DNA of 64,000 bases from CBDFLT01 sp965249225 (lineage in GTDB: Bacteria > Chloroflexota > Dehalococcoidia > Lucifugimonadales > G963668185), in contig CBDFLT010000009.1 of NCBI GenBank assembly GCA_965249225.1, positions 186,001 through 250,000 on the forward strand, given 5' to 3'. The notes beneath the pieces were generated by a model. It saw nothing but the letters and a program-made list of their open reading frames with translations. It did not search any database and was not told the DNA's origin. A program made the position numbers and the translations under genes. Below, one piece after another: positions 34,448-43,654 of this stretch. How positions within the stretch are numbered: the first letter of the stretch is position 1; the number at the start of each line of letters is the position of its first letter.

Positions 34448-35416
34448 CTACCTGGTCCTGGGGTTCAGAACGTCGTTTAGAGCGTCTCCCAGCAGGGACC
34501 ACGTCACCACAAGCAAGGTAGCGGCAAACCCAGGCGCCAACAGCAACCACGGCTTGTTCTGGAGGGCCGACAGGCTTCCCCCGTCCAGCAGCATCGTGCC
34601 CAGGCTGGGCCTGGGTGGCTGGATTCCAAGTCCCAACCAGCTCAAGATTATCTCGGTGCCCACCACCGTTCCCATACCCAGGGTTACGGTGATGACGATG
34701 GGGCTGATGGCGTTGGGAAGTAGATGGGTAAAGAGTATCCTGGGAGTCGACGCGCCCATGCTCCTCGCGGCATCGATGAATTGAGTCTCCTTCAGCACCA
34801 GGACCTGGCCTCTCACCAGCCGCGCCATTGCAATCCAGCTGAAGGAAACGAGGGCCAGCGACACGACCACGTAGTCGGCCACCCCCGCATTCTGCAGACC
34901 GTCCAGGAAAGTGTGGTCCTCGATCCACCCCACCCACACCCGCATCCTGGGCCTTAGGGTCGCCGCGAGGATGATCGCCAGGAGAATGTCGGGAAAGGAC
35001 GAAAACAGCTCCCCGATCCTCATGATAATGGAGTCGATCCGGCCTCCAAAATACCCGGACACAAGGCCCAGCGAGATGCCGATTAGCAGGCTGCCGGTGG
35101 CCATCGCCACCACCGTGAGGATAACGGTGTTCTGTATCCCCCACAACACCCTGGTGAAAACATCCCGTCCGGCGAAGTCGGTACCGGCGATATGTCGAAG
35201 GCTGGGCGGCTGCGCCTGAAGGGCCGTGTAGTCCAGTTCCCGGTAGCTGTAAGGAGAGACCCAAGCGGCGAAGATCCCACCCGAGTACAGCAGGACCAGC
35301 GCGACAATGCATGCCATGGCGATTTTCTTGCGGACCAGCCGGCTCAACGCCCGCGCCAGGTGCCCTCTGGACTTCGCCGGCTTGGCCAAATTCTGGCTAA
35401 GCGCCTCTACAGCCAC
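34448..35416 (-). CDS. dppC: ABC transporter permease, DppC/OppC type
   Basis: A 322-residue inner-membrane permease of the peptide/nickel family. The N-terminal OppC region (RLVRKKIAMACIVALVLLYS), the five to six membrane spans, and the cytoplasmic EAA-type loop (ETQFIDAARSMGASTPRILFTHLLPNAISP) are intact. It starts at GTG 17 bases after dppB. It forms the transport pore with DppB. No ATPase genes (dppD/dppF) follow; the gene after it is on the other strand, so the ATPases must be elsewhere. Confidence 0.92.
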   Translation of the reverse strand: MAVEALSQNLAKPAKSRGHLARALSRLVRKKIAMACIVALVLLYSGGIFAAWVSPYSYRELDYTALQAQPPSLRHIAGTDFAGRDVFTRVLWGIQNTVILTVVAMATGSLLIGISLGLVSGYFGGRIDSIIMRIGELFSSFPDILLAIILAATLRPRMRVWVGWIEDHTFLDGLQNAGVADYVVVSLALVSFSWIAMARLVRGQVLVLKETQFIDAARSMGASTPRILFTHLLPNAISPIVITVTLGMGTVVGTEIILSWLGLGIQPPRPSLGTMLLDGGSLSALQNKPWLLLAPGFAATLLVVTWSLLGDALNDVLNPRTR

Positions 35417-35432
35417 GTCGCCCGTGCCCTCT

Positions 35433-36365
35433 CTACTTGTAGCGGATTCGTGGGTCGATGAACGCGTAAGCGATGTCGGCCAGCAGGTTCGCCAGAACGA
35501 ACGCGCCCGCGGTTATCATCGTGATCGCCATGACCACCGGATAGTCTCTCTCGAAGATGGAGTCGATAAGGAACCGCCCAATGCCGGGGATTCCAAGTAT
35601 CCTCTCAGTTATAAAAGCGCCGCCCAGGAGTCCTACCAGGGCGAACGCCATAATCGTGACAACCGGGATCAGGGCGTTCTTGAGAATGTGTCTAGAGTCG
35701 ATCGTGAACTCGGACAGCCCCTTTGAACGAGCGGTCCGGATGAAATCCTGTCCCATTACGTCGAGGGTGCTGGCTCGCATAAGGCGCGTAATACCCGCCA
35801 CCCCCGGCACTCCCAGGGCGATAGCAGGGATCACGATCCGCGCGTCGAACAGGCCACCCCAACCCGCGCATGGGACCCAGTGGAGCTTCAGGCAAAGTCC
35901 CCATAGCAAGGCGGGGATGGTGACCATGACCGGTATCGACATGAGCAGAATAGCGGTGGCCACCGTCGCAGGGTCCTCCCACCGGCCCTGTCGGTGGGCG
36001 ATAAGGAACCCCAGAGGCAGGCCCACGCCCAGGCTGATCACCAAGGCGGCGATCCCCACCTGCGCCGACACCCACAGCTTGGGACCTATCAGGCCCAGCA
36101 CTGAACGCCCCGGGAACCTGAAGCTTTCCCCGAAGTCGCCGTAGCGGACCACGTCCCACATGTAGTCGCCGTACTGGACCATATAAGGCCGGTCGAGGCC
36201 CAATGATTCGCGCAGAACCGTCGCGCGCTTCTCGTCGTAACGGTTGCCGAGCATTATGGTGACGGGATCGCCGGGGACGAAGCGGAAGAGGGCAAAGGTG
36301 ACGAAGGAAACGGCGAAAAGCAGGACCGGAAGCCAGATCAACCGGCGCGCTATGTAGACCCACAT
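35433..36365 (-). CDS. dppB: ABC transporter permease, DppB/OppB type
   Basis: A 310-residue permease with the DppB start MWVYIARRLIWLPVLLFAVS, the FVPGDPVTIMLG loop, about six spans, and the EAA loop QDFIRTARSKGLSEFTIDSRH. It pairs with DppC to import peptides or similar amine/sugar-conjugate ligands delivered by the binding protein at 37738-39501. The binding-protein gene lies upstream on the same strand, but an insertion sequence now separates them, so expression may depend on read-through from the element. Confidence 0.92.
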   Translation of the reverse strand: MWVYIARRLIWLPVLLFAVSFVTFALFRFVPGDPVTIMLGNRYDEKRATVLRESLGLDRPYMVQYGDYMWDVVRYGDFGESFRFPGRSVLGLIGPKLWVSAQVGIAALVISLGVGLPLGFLIAHRQGRWEDPATVATAILLMSIPVMVTIPALLWGLCLKLHWVPCAGWGGLFDARIVIPAIALGVPGVAGITRLMRASTLDVMGQDFIRTARSKGLSEFTIDSRHILKNALIPVVTIMAFALVGLLGGAFITERILGIPGIGRFLIDSIFERDYPVVMAITMITAGAFVLANLLADIAYAFIDPRIRYK

Positions 36366-36432
36366 CGTCCGCCTCCAGCCTAATGGCTTAACTCACGCCC
36401 AACGGATTCTCAGACGTCAGGTACAAAACGTC

Positions 36433-36463
36433 AAGCTGCCCCGGCGGTTGCGCGGGGCAGCTT
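36433..36463. terminator. 11-bp hairpin between binding-protein and permease genes
   Basis: A perfect AAGCTGCCCCG/CGGGGCAGCTT stem with a nine-base loop. A TTTCTT tract follows on the plus strand, but transcription here is on the minus strand, where only GACGTTTTG follows. In the uninterrupted operon it would lie about 50 bases past the binding-protein stop. Such intercistronic hairpins often cut permease expression relative to the binding protein. Confidence 0.5.
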
Positions 36464-36484
36464 TCTTGGGGCAATTCGTGAATG

Positions 36485-36488
36485 TTAG
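36485..36488. repeat. target-site duplication TTAG, left side of IS copy 2
   Basis: Repeated at 37714-37717; fits the YTAR target rule and differs from the CTAG of copy 1. Confidence 0.92.
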
Positions 36489-37713
36489 GGAACCTCTGAA
36501 TAACCCTTCATATGCTGGATTGAATTGATTGCAGGGGTAGTTCGAAGATGTTCAATTCTTTGCGATGGCCCATCAGGCTGTTGCGGCCCTAAATCGGGTC
36601 TGTTTGGGCTTCGAAAGCGGGCTCTGCCGGGGGCGTGTCGCCGCTATCAACCTGATTTGGGCGCACTTCTCTCTCGTCACACCGCCAAGTGGCGCTCGGC
36701 TGTCATCAAGTTGGCAAACCCCAGCAGCAACGCCAGCCGTTGCGTGTTCTTGGCCAGTCCACGATACCGCACCTTGGCGTAGCCAAAGTGACGCTTCACA
36801 TACAGGAACGGATGCTCCACCTTCGCCCTGACCGACGCCTTGCGCTTCTCCGCCAACGCCTCCTCGCTTTCAGGTGCTAGCTGCCGACGCCGACCGGGCT
36901 TCATCGCCACGCGCCACTCCACATCCAACTCTCGGTTCTCCTCCCGCTTATCGACTCCCTGATACCCCGCATCGCCCCACACCCGCGTCTCTCCACCGTG
37001 TAGTAACCGGTGAGTTTCGGTCACGTCATGCACGTTCGCTGATGTCATAGCTACACTATGCACCACCCCTGTCTCTTCGTCCGCCCCGATGTGCACCTTC
37101 ATACCGAAGCTCCACTTGTTGCCCTTCTTGGTCTGGTGCATCTCTGGGTCACGCTCCCGGGCACGGTTCTTAGTCGACGACGGCGCCTCGATGATGCTCG
37201 CGTCCACTATAGTCCCCTCCCGAAGACGAAGCCCCTGAGTCTCCAGGTGGACGTTGATGGTCTTGAACAGACCTTCGCCAAGATCGTGCTCCTCCAGCAA
37301 GTGGCGGAAGTTCAGGATCGTCGTCTCGTCAGGCAGAGGGCCCGACAGCCTCAGGCCCACGAATCGCCTCACCGACTCGACCTCGTATAGCATGTCTTCC
37401 ATCCCAGGGTCGCTCAGGTTGTAGAACAGCTGCACGCAGTGTATGCGAAGCATCGCCGACAGCTCATACGGATGCCGGCCTCGGCCAGCCTCGGGATAGT
37501 ATGGTCGAATGCGACTCTCCAACTGTCCCCACGGTATCAGACCGTCCATGCGCTCCAGAAACAGCTCCCGCCGAGTCTTGCGCTTCTTACACTCGTACTC
37601 CAGGTCCGCAAATGTCGGCTGGTTCATCTACTCTTGCTCCCGTCCTTAGTCAGTTCGTCTCCACTTGTCATGGTACTATGCCACCATAATCCACGGACTT
37701 GTTCAGAGTATCC
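36489..37713 (-). mobile_element. IS5-group insertion sequence, copy 2 (1,225 bp)
   Basis: Same length, ends and orientation as copy 1; no difference was seen on reading both through. It is flanked by TTAG duplications and inserted between the ABC binding-protein gene (stop 24 bases away) and its permease genes. Transposase reads in the same direction as the operon. Confidence 0.95.
36677..37627 (-). CDS. IS5-family DDE transposase (copy 2)
   Basis: A 316-residue transposase identical in translation to that of copy 1, with Asp142, Asp219 and Glu271 as the catalytic triad. It is intact and probably active. Its transcription runs into dppB and dppC, so it may now drive them. Confidence 0.96.
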   Translation of the reverse strand: MNQPTFADLEYECKKRKTRRELFLERMDGLIPWGQLESRIRPYYPEAGRGRHPYELSAMLRIHCVQLFYNLSDPGMEDMLYEVESVRRFVGLRLSGPLPDETTILNFRHLLEEHDLGEGLFKTINVHLETQGLRLREGTIVDASIIEAPSSTKNRARERDPEMHQTKKGNKWSFGMKVHIGADEETGVVHSVAMTSANVHDVTETHRLLHGGETRVWGDAGYQGVDKREENRELDVEWRVAMKPGRRRQLAPESEEALAEKRKASVRAKVEHPFLYVKRHFGYAKVRYRGLAKNTQRLALLLGFANLMTAERHLAV

Positions 37714-37717
37714 TTAG
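37714..37717. repeat. target-site duplication TTAG, right side of IS copy 2
   Basis: Partner of 36485-36488. Confidence 0.92.
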
Positions 37718-37737
37718 GTCAAAGCCGTCCCGTACCG

Positions 37738-39501
37738 CTAACCCTCGAAGTAGACCTCACGCAGCTTGGGCACGATCATCGGCGTAAACTTGTAGTCCTT
37801 GACGTGGGGCTTCAACAGGACGTACCCCTCGCCCTGAAACCACATCGGTACCCAGGGGGCGTCCTCTACTATCAACCTCTCCGCCTCATGGTACAGTTCT
37901 ATCCGCCTGGTGATGTCCTGCTCCGTTCGAGCCTGCAGCAGGATAGCATCGACCTCCAGGTTGGTGTAGCCGCCGTGGTTTATGCTGCTCTCAGTGTGGA
38001 ACAGGATGTCTAGGAAGTCCTGGGGATCGGGATAGTCGGCTTCCCACCCCAGGCCGGCAAACGCCTGGAACTTCCGCTCGTCCAGGTCCTTGAGGTAGGT
38101 AGCCCACTCCACCTGCTGGATAAACGCTTCCACCCCAAGTATCTGACGCCACATCTCCATGGTGACCTCCAGCGAGAGGCTGGGGCCGCCGCCCGTACCC
38201 GGTATGGTGATGAGTATCTCGGGCCGGGTATCAGGGTCGGCGTAATCCGACTCGCTGAGCAGCTGCTGCGCCAGTTCCGCGTCGAACTTCAGCCCCTCCA
38301 GGTCCGGGTTGTATCCGGGGAACCCCGGTGGAAGAATGCCGTACGCGGGCACCACCAGTCCCGATAGCACCTCGGCGGCGATAAGCTCCTTGTCAACGGC
38401 GTGGTTCAGCGCCTGGCGGAACTTGGGGTCGTCGAATGGCGGATCGTCGGTGTTGAACCCGATGTAAGAGATTACGTAGTCCGGCTCGGTTATGACAAGC
38501 TCTTTGTTCAGCGAGCTCTCAGGGTCCAGGACCCGGTCGAGGTCGGACAGGGCCACGCCACTAATGTCGACCTCGTCGTTCTCGTACATCGCCATGGTCT
38601 GGCCTCCGGCTAGGTTCATGACCACGGCGTCAAGGTAGGCGGGCTCCCGGTAGAAGTTCTCGTTTCGCTCGAGGATGAGCCGCTCTCCGACTCGGTACTC
38701 CTTGAGTTTGAACGGGCCCGTGCCATTGGGGTTGTCGAACCAGTTCCGGCCGCCCTGCTCCACGTTCTCTTGGTCCAGTACGTAAGCCGTGGGATAGGTC
38801 AGCTTGGCCAGAAAGTAGGCCTTGGGCGCGTCGATGGTGATCTGGAGTGTGTGGTCGTCGATGACCCTGACGCCACTGAGCTCAGTGGCCCTCCCCTCGA
38901 ACACGTCCTCGGCGCCGACGATGTCGTTCAGGTAGGTGTCCGCCACTGGGGAAGCTGTGTTGGGGTTGGCGGCACGATCCAAGGACCACTTGAAGTCGTG
39001 GGCGGTCACCGGCTGACCATCGTGGAACTTGGCGTCGGGCCGCAGCTTGAAAGTATAAACCGTGCCGCTCTCATCGAGCTTCCAGCTCTCCGCTATGTCA
39101 GGGACAAGCCTCAGGTCCGTGGTCAGGGTCACCAGGCCGCTGTACAGCTCCACCACGATGAACGCCGAGGTGGTGTCGCTGGTCAGATGCGGGTCCAGCG
39201 TAGGAGGATCGCTATGCGTAATCCTCAGCACGCCGCCGACCGGCCTATCTGAGACCTCCCCTACCACCTCCGGCTCAGGGGCTACCGTGGTTGGGGCCTC
39301 GGTGGTCACGGCCTCGGGCACCTCGCTCACCACCGCGGGCGGTGTAGGAGTGGGCTCGACTTCTTGGACGGGTGCCGGCGTGGTCTCTTCGATGACCTCA
39401 GCCGCTCCTGCCGGCTCCTTGTCCGAACCACCTCCACATGCCACGGCGGCCATCGCCACCAAAGCGAAAAGCGTGAACATTAAAGGAATTAGTTTTCTCA
39501 T
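37738..39501 (-). CDS. ABC transporter substrate-binding lipoprotein, family 5 (peptide type)
   Basis: A 587-residue binding lipoprotein. The lipobox is MAAVAC (Cys about 22), followed by a long Thr/Pro/Val-rich spacer (to about residue 88) and a DppA/OppA-type domain: GGVLRITHSDPPTLDPHLTSD, LRPDAKFHDGQPVTAHDFKW, and NFDN/PNGTGPFKLKEY blocks. The family binds peptides, nickel, opines or sugar conjugates outside the membrane. It heads the operon whose permeases follow beyond IS copy 2. Its own coding region is intact. Confidence 0.92.
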   Translation of the reverse strand: MRKLIPLMFTLFALVAMAAVACGGGSDKEPAGAAEVIEETTPAPVQEVEPTPTPPAVVSEVPEAVTTEAPTTVAPEPEVVGEVSDRPVGGVLRITHSDPPTLDPHLTSDTTSAFIVVELYSGLVTLTTDLRLVPDIAESWKLDESGTVYTFKLRPDAKFHDGQPVTAHDFKWSLDRAANPNTASPVADTYLNDIVGAEDVFEGRATELSGVRVIDDHTLQITIDAPKAYFLAKLTYPTAYVLDQENVEQGGRNWFDNPNGTGPFKLKEYRVGERLILERNENFYREPAYLDAVVMNLAGGQTMAMYENDEVDISGVALSDLDRVLDPESSLNKELVITEPDYVISYIGFNTDDPPFDDPKFRQALNHAVDKELIAAEVLSGLVVPAYGILPPGFPGYNPDLEGLKFDAELAQQLLSESDYADPDTRPEILITIPGTGGGPSLSLEVTMEMWRQILGVEAFIQQVEWATYLKDLDERKFQAFAGLGWEADYPDPQDFLDILFHTESSINHGGYTNLEVDAILLQARTEQDITRRIELYHEAERLIVEDAPWVPMWFQGEGYVLLKPHVKDYKFTPMIVPKLREVYFEG

Positions 39502-39592
39502 GCTATTTACCCTACCTGTCCCTCGGATTCATCTCTGATGTCTATTCCTAAACTTACCACTTCGGCGCGGCAACTTGGCGAGGCGATTCTGC

Positions 39593-40700
39593 CTAGCCCT
39601 GAGCCTGGCCGACCATGTGAGTCATATATGCCTTGACGAAGCCGTCTATATCTCCATCCAGGACGCCTTCTGCATCCGAGGTCTCGTAGTCGGTGCGGTG
39701 GTCCTTTACCATCTTATACGGCTGAAGAACATAGCTCCTGATCTGGTGACCCCACTCGGCCGATATGTGCTCTCCTTTGAGCTTGTCCCGTTCCTCGGCG
39801 CGCAACTTCATCTCGTGCTCCACGAGCCGTGCCGTTAAAATGCGCATGGCTATCGCTTTGTTCTGGTGCTGAGACCTCTCGTTCTGGCAGCTGACCTTGA
39901 TCCCAGTGGGCAGATGGGTAATGCGTACCGCCGTCGAGTTCTTCTGGACGTTCTGACCACCCGCCCCGCCGGCGCGGAACACCTCGATTTTAGTATCATC
40001 TGGATTCACAGTTACATCCACCCCCTCCTCGGCCTCGGGTAGAACCTCAATGAGTGCGAAGGAGGTGTGCCTCGCGTGACCGGAGTCGAAAGGCGAGATA
40101 CGGACCAACCGGTGAACGCCTCGCTCGGCCTTCAGATAGCCGTAAGCATGCAGGCCCGAGATCTGGATAACCGCGCTTTTGATGCCCCCCTCCTCGCCCG
40201 GCGAGACATCCAGGACCTCGCCTTCGAATTCCGAGCGCTCCGCCCAGCGGAGATACATACGCATAAGCATCCGCACCCAGTCTTGAGACTCCACCCCTCC
40301 CGCCCCAGCGTGAATGGCGGCGATGGCGTTACGCTCATCGTACTTACCGGACAGGGCAAGCTCAAACTCCAGCCGGTCGAGCTGATCCGTTACCCCGGCG
40401 ATCTCATCGGTAAACGACTCGACAAGGGACCCGTCTTTCTCGGCGATCGCCAGCGCCAGGAGCTCGTCGAGAGACCGGGTATGCTGATCGAGCTGCCTCC
40501 ACTCCTCCACTTCAGCCTTTAGCCTGGACAACCTCTTCATCTTCCCTTGGGCATCTCTAGGGACCTCCCAAAATGATGGGTCTCCAGCCTCGCGCTCCAG
40601 CTTGGCGGCCTCCTTTTCCTTGTCCGCTAGGTCAAAGACGCACCATAAGGTCGGCTATCCTCTCCTTGATCCTGGCTACTTCACCCTGCATTCCTAACAT
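39593..40700 (-). CDS. prfB: peptide chain release factor 2, expressed by programmed +1 frameshift
   Basis: A 368-residue RF2 when joined across a frameshift. Frame 0 runs from ATG at 40700 for 22 codons (ending ADLMVRL) to the in-frame TGA at 40634-40632. Skipping one base there continues DLADKEKEAAKLEREAGDPSF into the long ORF. RF2 marks are the stop-codon reading SPF (VRISPFDSG) and the GGQ loop (GGAGGQNVQKNS) that triggers peptide release. RF2 ends translation at UGA and UAA, and low RF2 favours the shift, so the gene regulates itself. GAGAGG precedes the ATG. The long ORF alone (from 40540) would lack the first helical domain. Confidence 0.93.
40631..40637 (-). promoter_or_regulatory. 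prfB: prfB programmed frameshift site CTTTGAC
   Basis: CTT-TGA-C on the minus strand matches the classical RF2 slip site exactly. The upstream stimulator is weaker than in E. coli: GGTG three bases before CTT in place of AGGGGG. Confidence 0.92.
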
Positions 40701-40906
40701 AAGTTACGGCCTCTCTTCTCTGCTGGATTCTCCACAGGAACAGAACTGTGAACTGTTCATCCTATAATCGCTATCGACAGTTGAACTCACGGGATCAACG
40801 ATACCTTCTGTAGCGCGTTTCCACTCCTCGAAGTCCCGAGCCACCAATATAAACGCATCTCTGAAGTACAGCAGCACCGAGATCGGCCTGCACCGCCACC
40901 GATCAA

Positions 40907-40912
40907 ATTATA
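40907..40912 (-). promoter_or_regulatory. candidate -10 element upstream of prfB
   Basis: TATAAT on the minus strand in the gap between the acylase stop and prfB. No good -35 is seen at 16-18 bases. It would give a leader of about 200 bases. The remaining gap (40701-40961) shows no gene. Confidence 0.35.
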
Positions 40913-40961
40913 ACAGGGTAGTAATCGGGCCGGGAGAGGTGGAACAGCCTTCAGGGGGCCC

Positions 40962-43307
40962 TCACTGAGTGGGGATGAGGGCCTGATTAGACTCGGCCTC
41001 AGAGATGATCCTCGTCCAGTCGTAGAGCATGGGAATGAGGTCCACCTTGGCCCAGGTGGGCGCTTGATCAGCGTAGTGCGGGCTGCCCGGGTGGCCGGAG
41101 GCGCCCAGAGGGATAGCCCATCGCGACTTGTTCCAGTCGGAGACATCGAACACGTAACGCGCCACCGATGTTCCTGTCACGACGAAAGGATCCGAGGGCG
41201 AATAGCTCCCCACCTGGGGAGTGTCACCATCGCCTCCAATGGGCATCGAGGGAGGATCGAGCAGCGAGGCCAAGTCGCCAAATGCCTCGGACAGCGTATG
41301 GCGGGGCCGCGTGTAGTGGAGGTTGCCCCACCGCCATGAGTCGATGTCACCGCCAAGGCGTTCCCTCAGCTCCATGACGCCTTCGGAAAGGGACTGAGCA
41401 ATCAATGAGTCCCAGCTGCTCGCCGGAGATAAAAGGGACCTATCGTCGGCCTGCGCCATCGTGACCAGGCGCGCCGCCAGCCGGCGAAGGTAACCCGTCG
41501 CCCCACGCCCGGTGGCGCTGAACGCTTCCTCGGCGAGAGGGCCCAGAACGTGGGTCGCGACTGAGCGATGGAGCTTGTCCCGGAAGGCGGCGTAGAGTGT
41601 GGGCGCGACGGCGTCTCTCTCCATACCCCCATCCCATTCCGCCAGCTTAGCCACAGTCATGCTGGACAGCTCATCCAACGGCTCCACCTTTGAGAGAAGA
41701 CGCGTGTAGACCGTCGCAGGAATCGAGACACTGTCGGCGTGAATTGAGACCATGTCTTCCACCGTGGCGTTGCTAAGCCTTCGTATTCTGTCGACGATTC
41801 GGCGGGCCCGGTAGTCGGGAGCGAAGTCCAGTCCGAGATAGTACGGATAGTCATATCCCACTATGCGATTGTTGGCCGTCACGATGTAGCCGGTCTCGGG
41901 GTTTCGGGACCTGGGCAGCTCTTCAAAGGGTATGAACCCCTCCCACTCATGCTCTCCGGTCCAGCCTGGGACGGGCAGCCACGCATTGGCGATCGAGCGG
42001 ATGGGTACCTTTCCGCGATTAAGGTAACCGATGTTTCCGTCGACGTCGGCAAACAGGAGATTGTTGCACGGGTCCACCCACTGCCGCATCGACTCTTCAA
42101 GCTCCTGGACCGAGCTGGCCTTTAGCATCTCAAGGAGGCACTCGGCCCCGTGGTTCGGACCGTCGGTGGCGGTGTACTTGAAGGCGATGCCGTACCCCTT
42201 GGCGGGGTCGCCAGCGATGACGGGGCCATGGCGGGTAGTAGTAGTCTCCAGATCAATCGGAGCGGCGTTCCTGACGCTGATGACCTCGTGGTGGATATCG
42301 GCCCGTATCCACTCGCCCTGGAACCGATAATAGTAAGGGTCGCCCTCCTTGAAACGCTCCAGGTACAGGTCCTGGTAGTCGGTCATCGCGTGGGTTACGC
42401 ACCAGGCCACGTAAGTGTTGTGGCCGAAGTGAGGAAACCCGGGGCATCCTGGAAACGACAGGCCGATGGCGTCGAACTGAGGGCATGACAGGTGGTTCTG
42501 ATAGTAAACGTTCGGGGTGTCAAGTGCACGGTGCGGATCGCCGGCAAGAAGCGGCTTGCCCGAGGCGGTCCGGCTTCCAGCAAGCACCCAGCTGTTGCTG
42601 CCCGCGTCGGTCCTCCTGAGCCAGTTGATCGTCTCTGCGCCGTCAGTCAGCTCCTCGAGGCCATCCAGGACCCCACCTGCGTACTCCGCACCAGGAGGTA
42701 CTATCAGCAGTTGCCCCGGGTAATAGCCCTTCAAGAGCTCCGCCGTTCGCTCGGCACCCAGCTCGTTGACCAAGCGCGCCCGCCAGAGCTTGTCCTCGAA
42801 CACGCCCATGAGGATGTGACGCACCTTGAACACGGCCAGGCAGTCCCATGGCTCCCACCGGTCCGGTTCGCCGCCGACGATGCCGTACTCGATGGGCAAC
42901 GGCCCAGTGCTCTCCACGAAGGCGTTGACGCCGGCGGCGTAGGCATCCAGAATGGACCGCGTCTCCCCTCCAAGAGACCTGTAATCCCTCTGAACCGTGG
43001 GACGGATCTGGAACCGCCGCATGATCACGTCCTGCGCTACAGCGCCCTCGCCCACGTATTCGGCCCAGCGCCCGTAGGCCCGCCTGCGGTCGCATTCCAT
43101 TTGCCATAGGCGATCCTGAGCCGTGGCAAATCCCTGGGCGAAGAAGGCATCGCCGTGGGATCTGGCCCTGATATGAGGGATGCCGTAGCGGTCTCGATAG
43201 ACCTCTACAGTGGATTCGAGACCTTTGAGGTGAAGGGGCGTCTCGATGTCGGGCAGCGCCGACTCCAGGTCCTCTTTCGTCCTGGGTATCACGGCCATTA
43301 TGAGCAT
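40962..43307 (-). CDS. penicillin acylase family (Ntn) hydrolase
   Basis: A 781-residue precursor of the penicillin-amidase family. The N-terminal alpha part contains VYRDRYGIPHIRA and FFAQGFATAQDRLWQME. Autocleavage is expected before Ser237 in DAG-SNSWVLAGSRTASGKPLLAGDPH, which gives the N-terminal nucleophile of the beta chain. NxxFADVDGNIGYLNRG supplies the conserved oxyanion Asn. The family hydrolyses amides such as acyl-homoserine lactones, N-acyl amino acids or beta-lactam side chains. No signal peptide is visible, unlike most members, which are exported. A second Met three codons in (43298) is an equal start candidate. Confidence 0.9.
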   Translation of the reverse strand: MLIMAVIPRTKEDLESALPDIETPLHLKGLESTVEVYRDRYGIPHIRARSHGDAFFAQGFATAQDRLWQMECDRRRAYGRWAEYVGEGAVAQDVIMRRFQIRPTVQRDYRSLGGETRSILDAYAAGVNAFVESTGPLPIEYGIVGGEPDRWEPWDCLAVFKVRHILMGVFEDKLWRARLVNELGAERTAELLKGYYPGQLLIVPPGAEYAGGVLDGLEELTDGAETINWLRRTDAGSNSWVLAGSRTASGKPLLAGDPHRALDTPNVYYQNHLSCPQFDAIGLSFPGCPGFPHFGHNTYVAWCVTHAMTDYQDLYLERFKEGDPYYYRFQGEWIRADIHHEVISVRNAAPIDLETTTTRHGPVIAGDPAKGYGIAFKYTATDGPNHGAECLLEMLKASSVQELEESMRQWVDPCNNLLFADVDGNIGYLNRGKVPIRSIANAWLPVPGWTGEHEWEGFIPFEELPRSRNPETGYIVTANNRIVGYDYPYYLGLDFAPDYRARRIVDRIRRLSNATVEDMVSIHADSVSIPATVYTRLLSKVEPLDELSSMTVAKLAEWDGGMERDAVAPTLYAAFRDKLHRSVATHVLGPLAEEAFSATGRGATGYLRRLAARLVTMAQADDRSLLSPASSWDSLIAQSLSEGVMELRERLGGDIDSWRWGNLHYTRPRHTLSEAFGDLASLLDPPSMPIGGDGDTPQVGSYSPSDPFVVTGTSVARYVFDVSDWNKSRWAIPLGASGHPGSPHYADQAPTWAKVDLIPMLYDWTRIISEAESNQALIPTQ

Positions 43308-43654
43308 CCGTACTTCATATTCAATTGCGCCTAAGCGTCAGAAAAACAGGAGTTTGAGCACAATCGACTCAGCCAAACCAAGACCGTTCTCATATCTTCA
43401 AGCGTACATCACGCGCATCTGTATCCGCCAACCATAGCAACAGTCAACTTCTAAAATCTTTGTACTGCTCTAAGATTTGTTCAATTGAGCGCTTGTTCGC
43501 CCTTTAAATGAAGAACGCTGAATGAATATCCTTCACTTTAGCGCGGTCTAACGGATGACGATTGGACGCTGTGTCTTCTCTTACTGCGCAGGCTGGTCCT
43601 GCGGTCGGCGACCAATTCGACGGGCTCCATACAGGCAACGGGAGAGGCGATACC
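43308..43654. other. AT-rich divergent regulatory region
   Basis: About 350 bases between the acylase gene and the sensor kinase start, lower in GC than the surroundings, so it probably holds the divergent promoters. No hexamer pair with good spacing stood out. A TTG at 43562 in frame with the kinase is not used here because a better ribosome site lies further in. Confidence 0.5.

Noticed and set aside
4031..37713. The two IS copies as ends of one 33-kb composite transposon
   Set aside because: Each copy has its own target duplication (CTAG, TTAG), so they inserted separately. The interval carries glmU, tRNA and other core genes.
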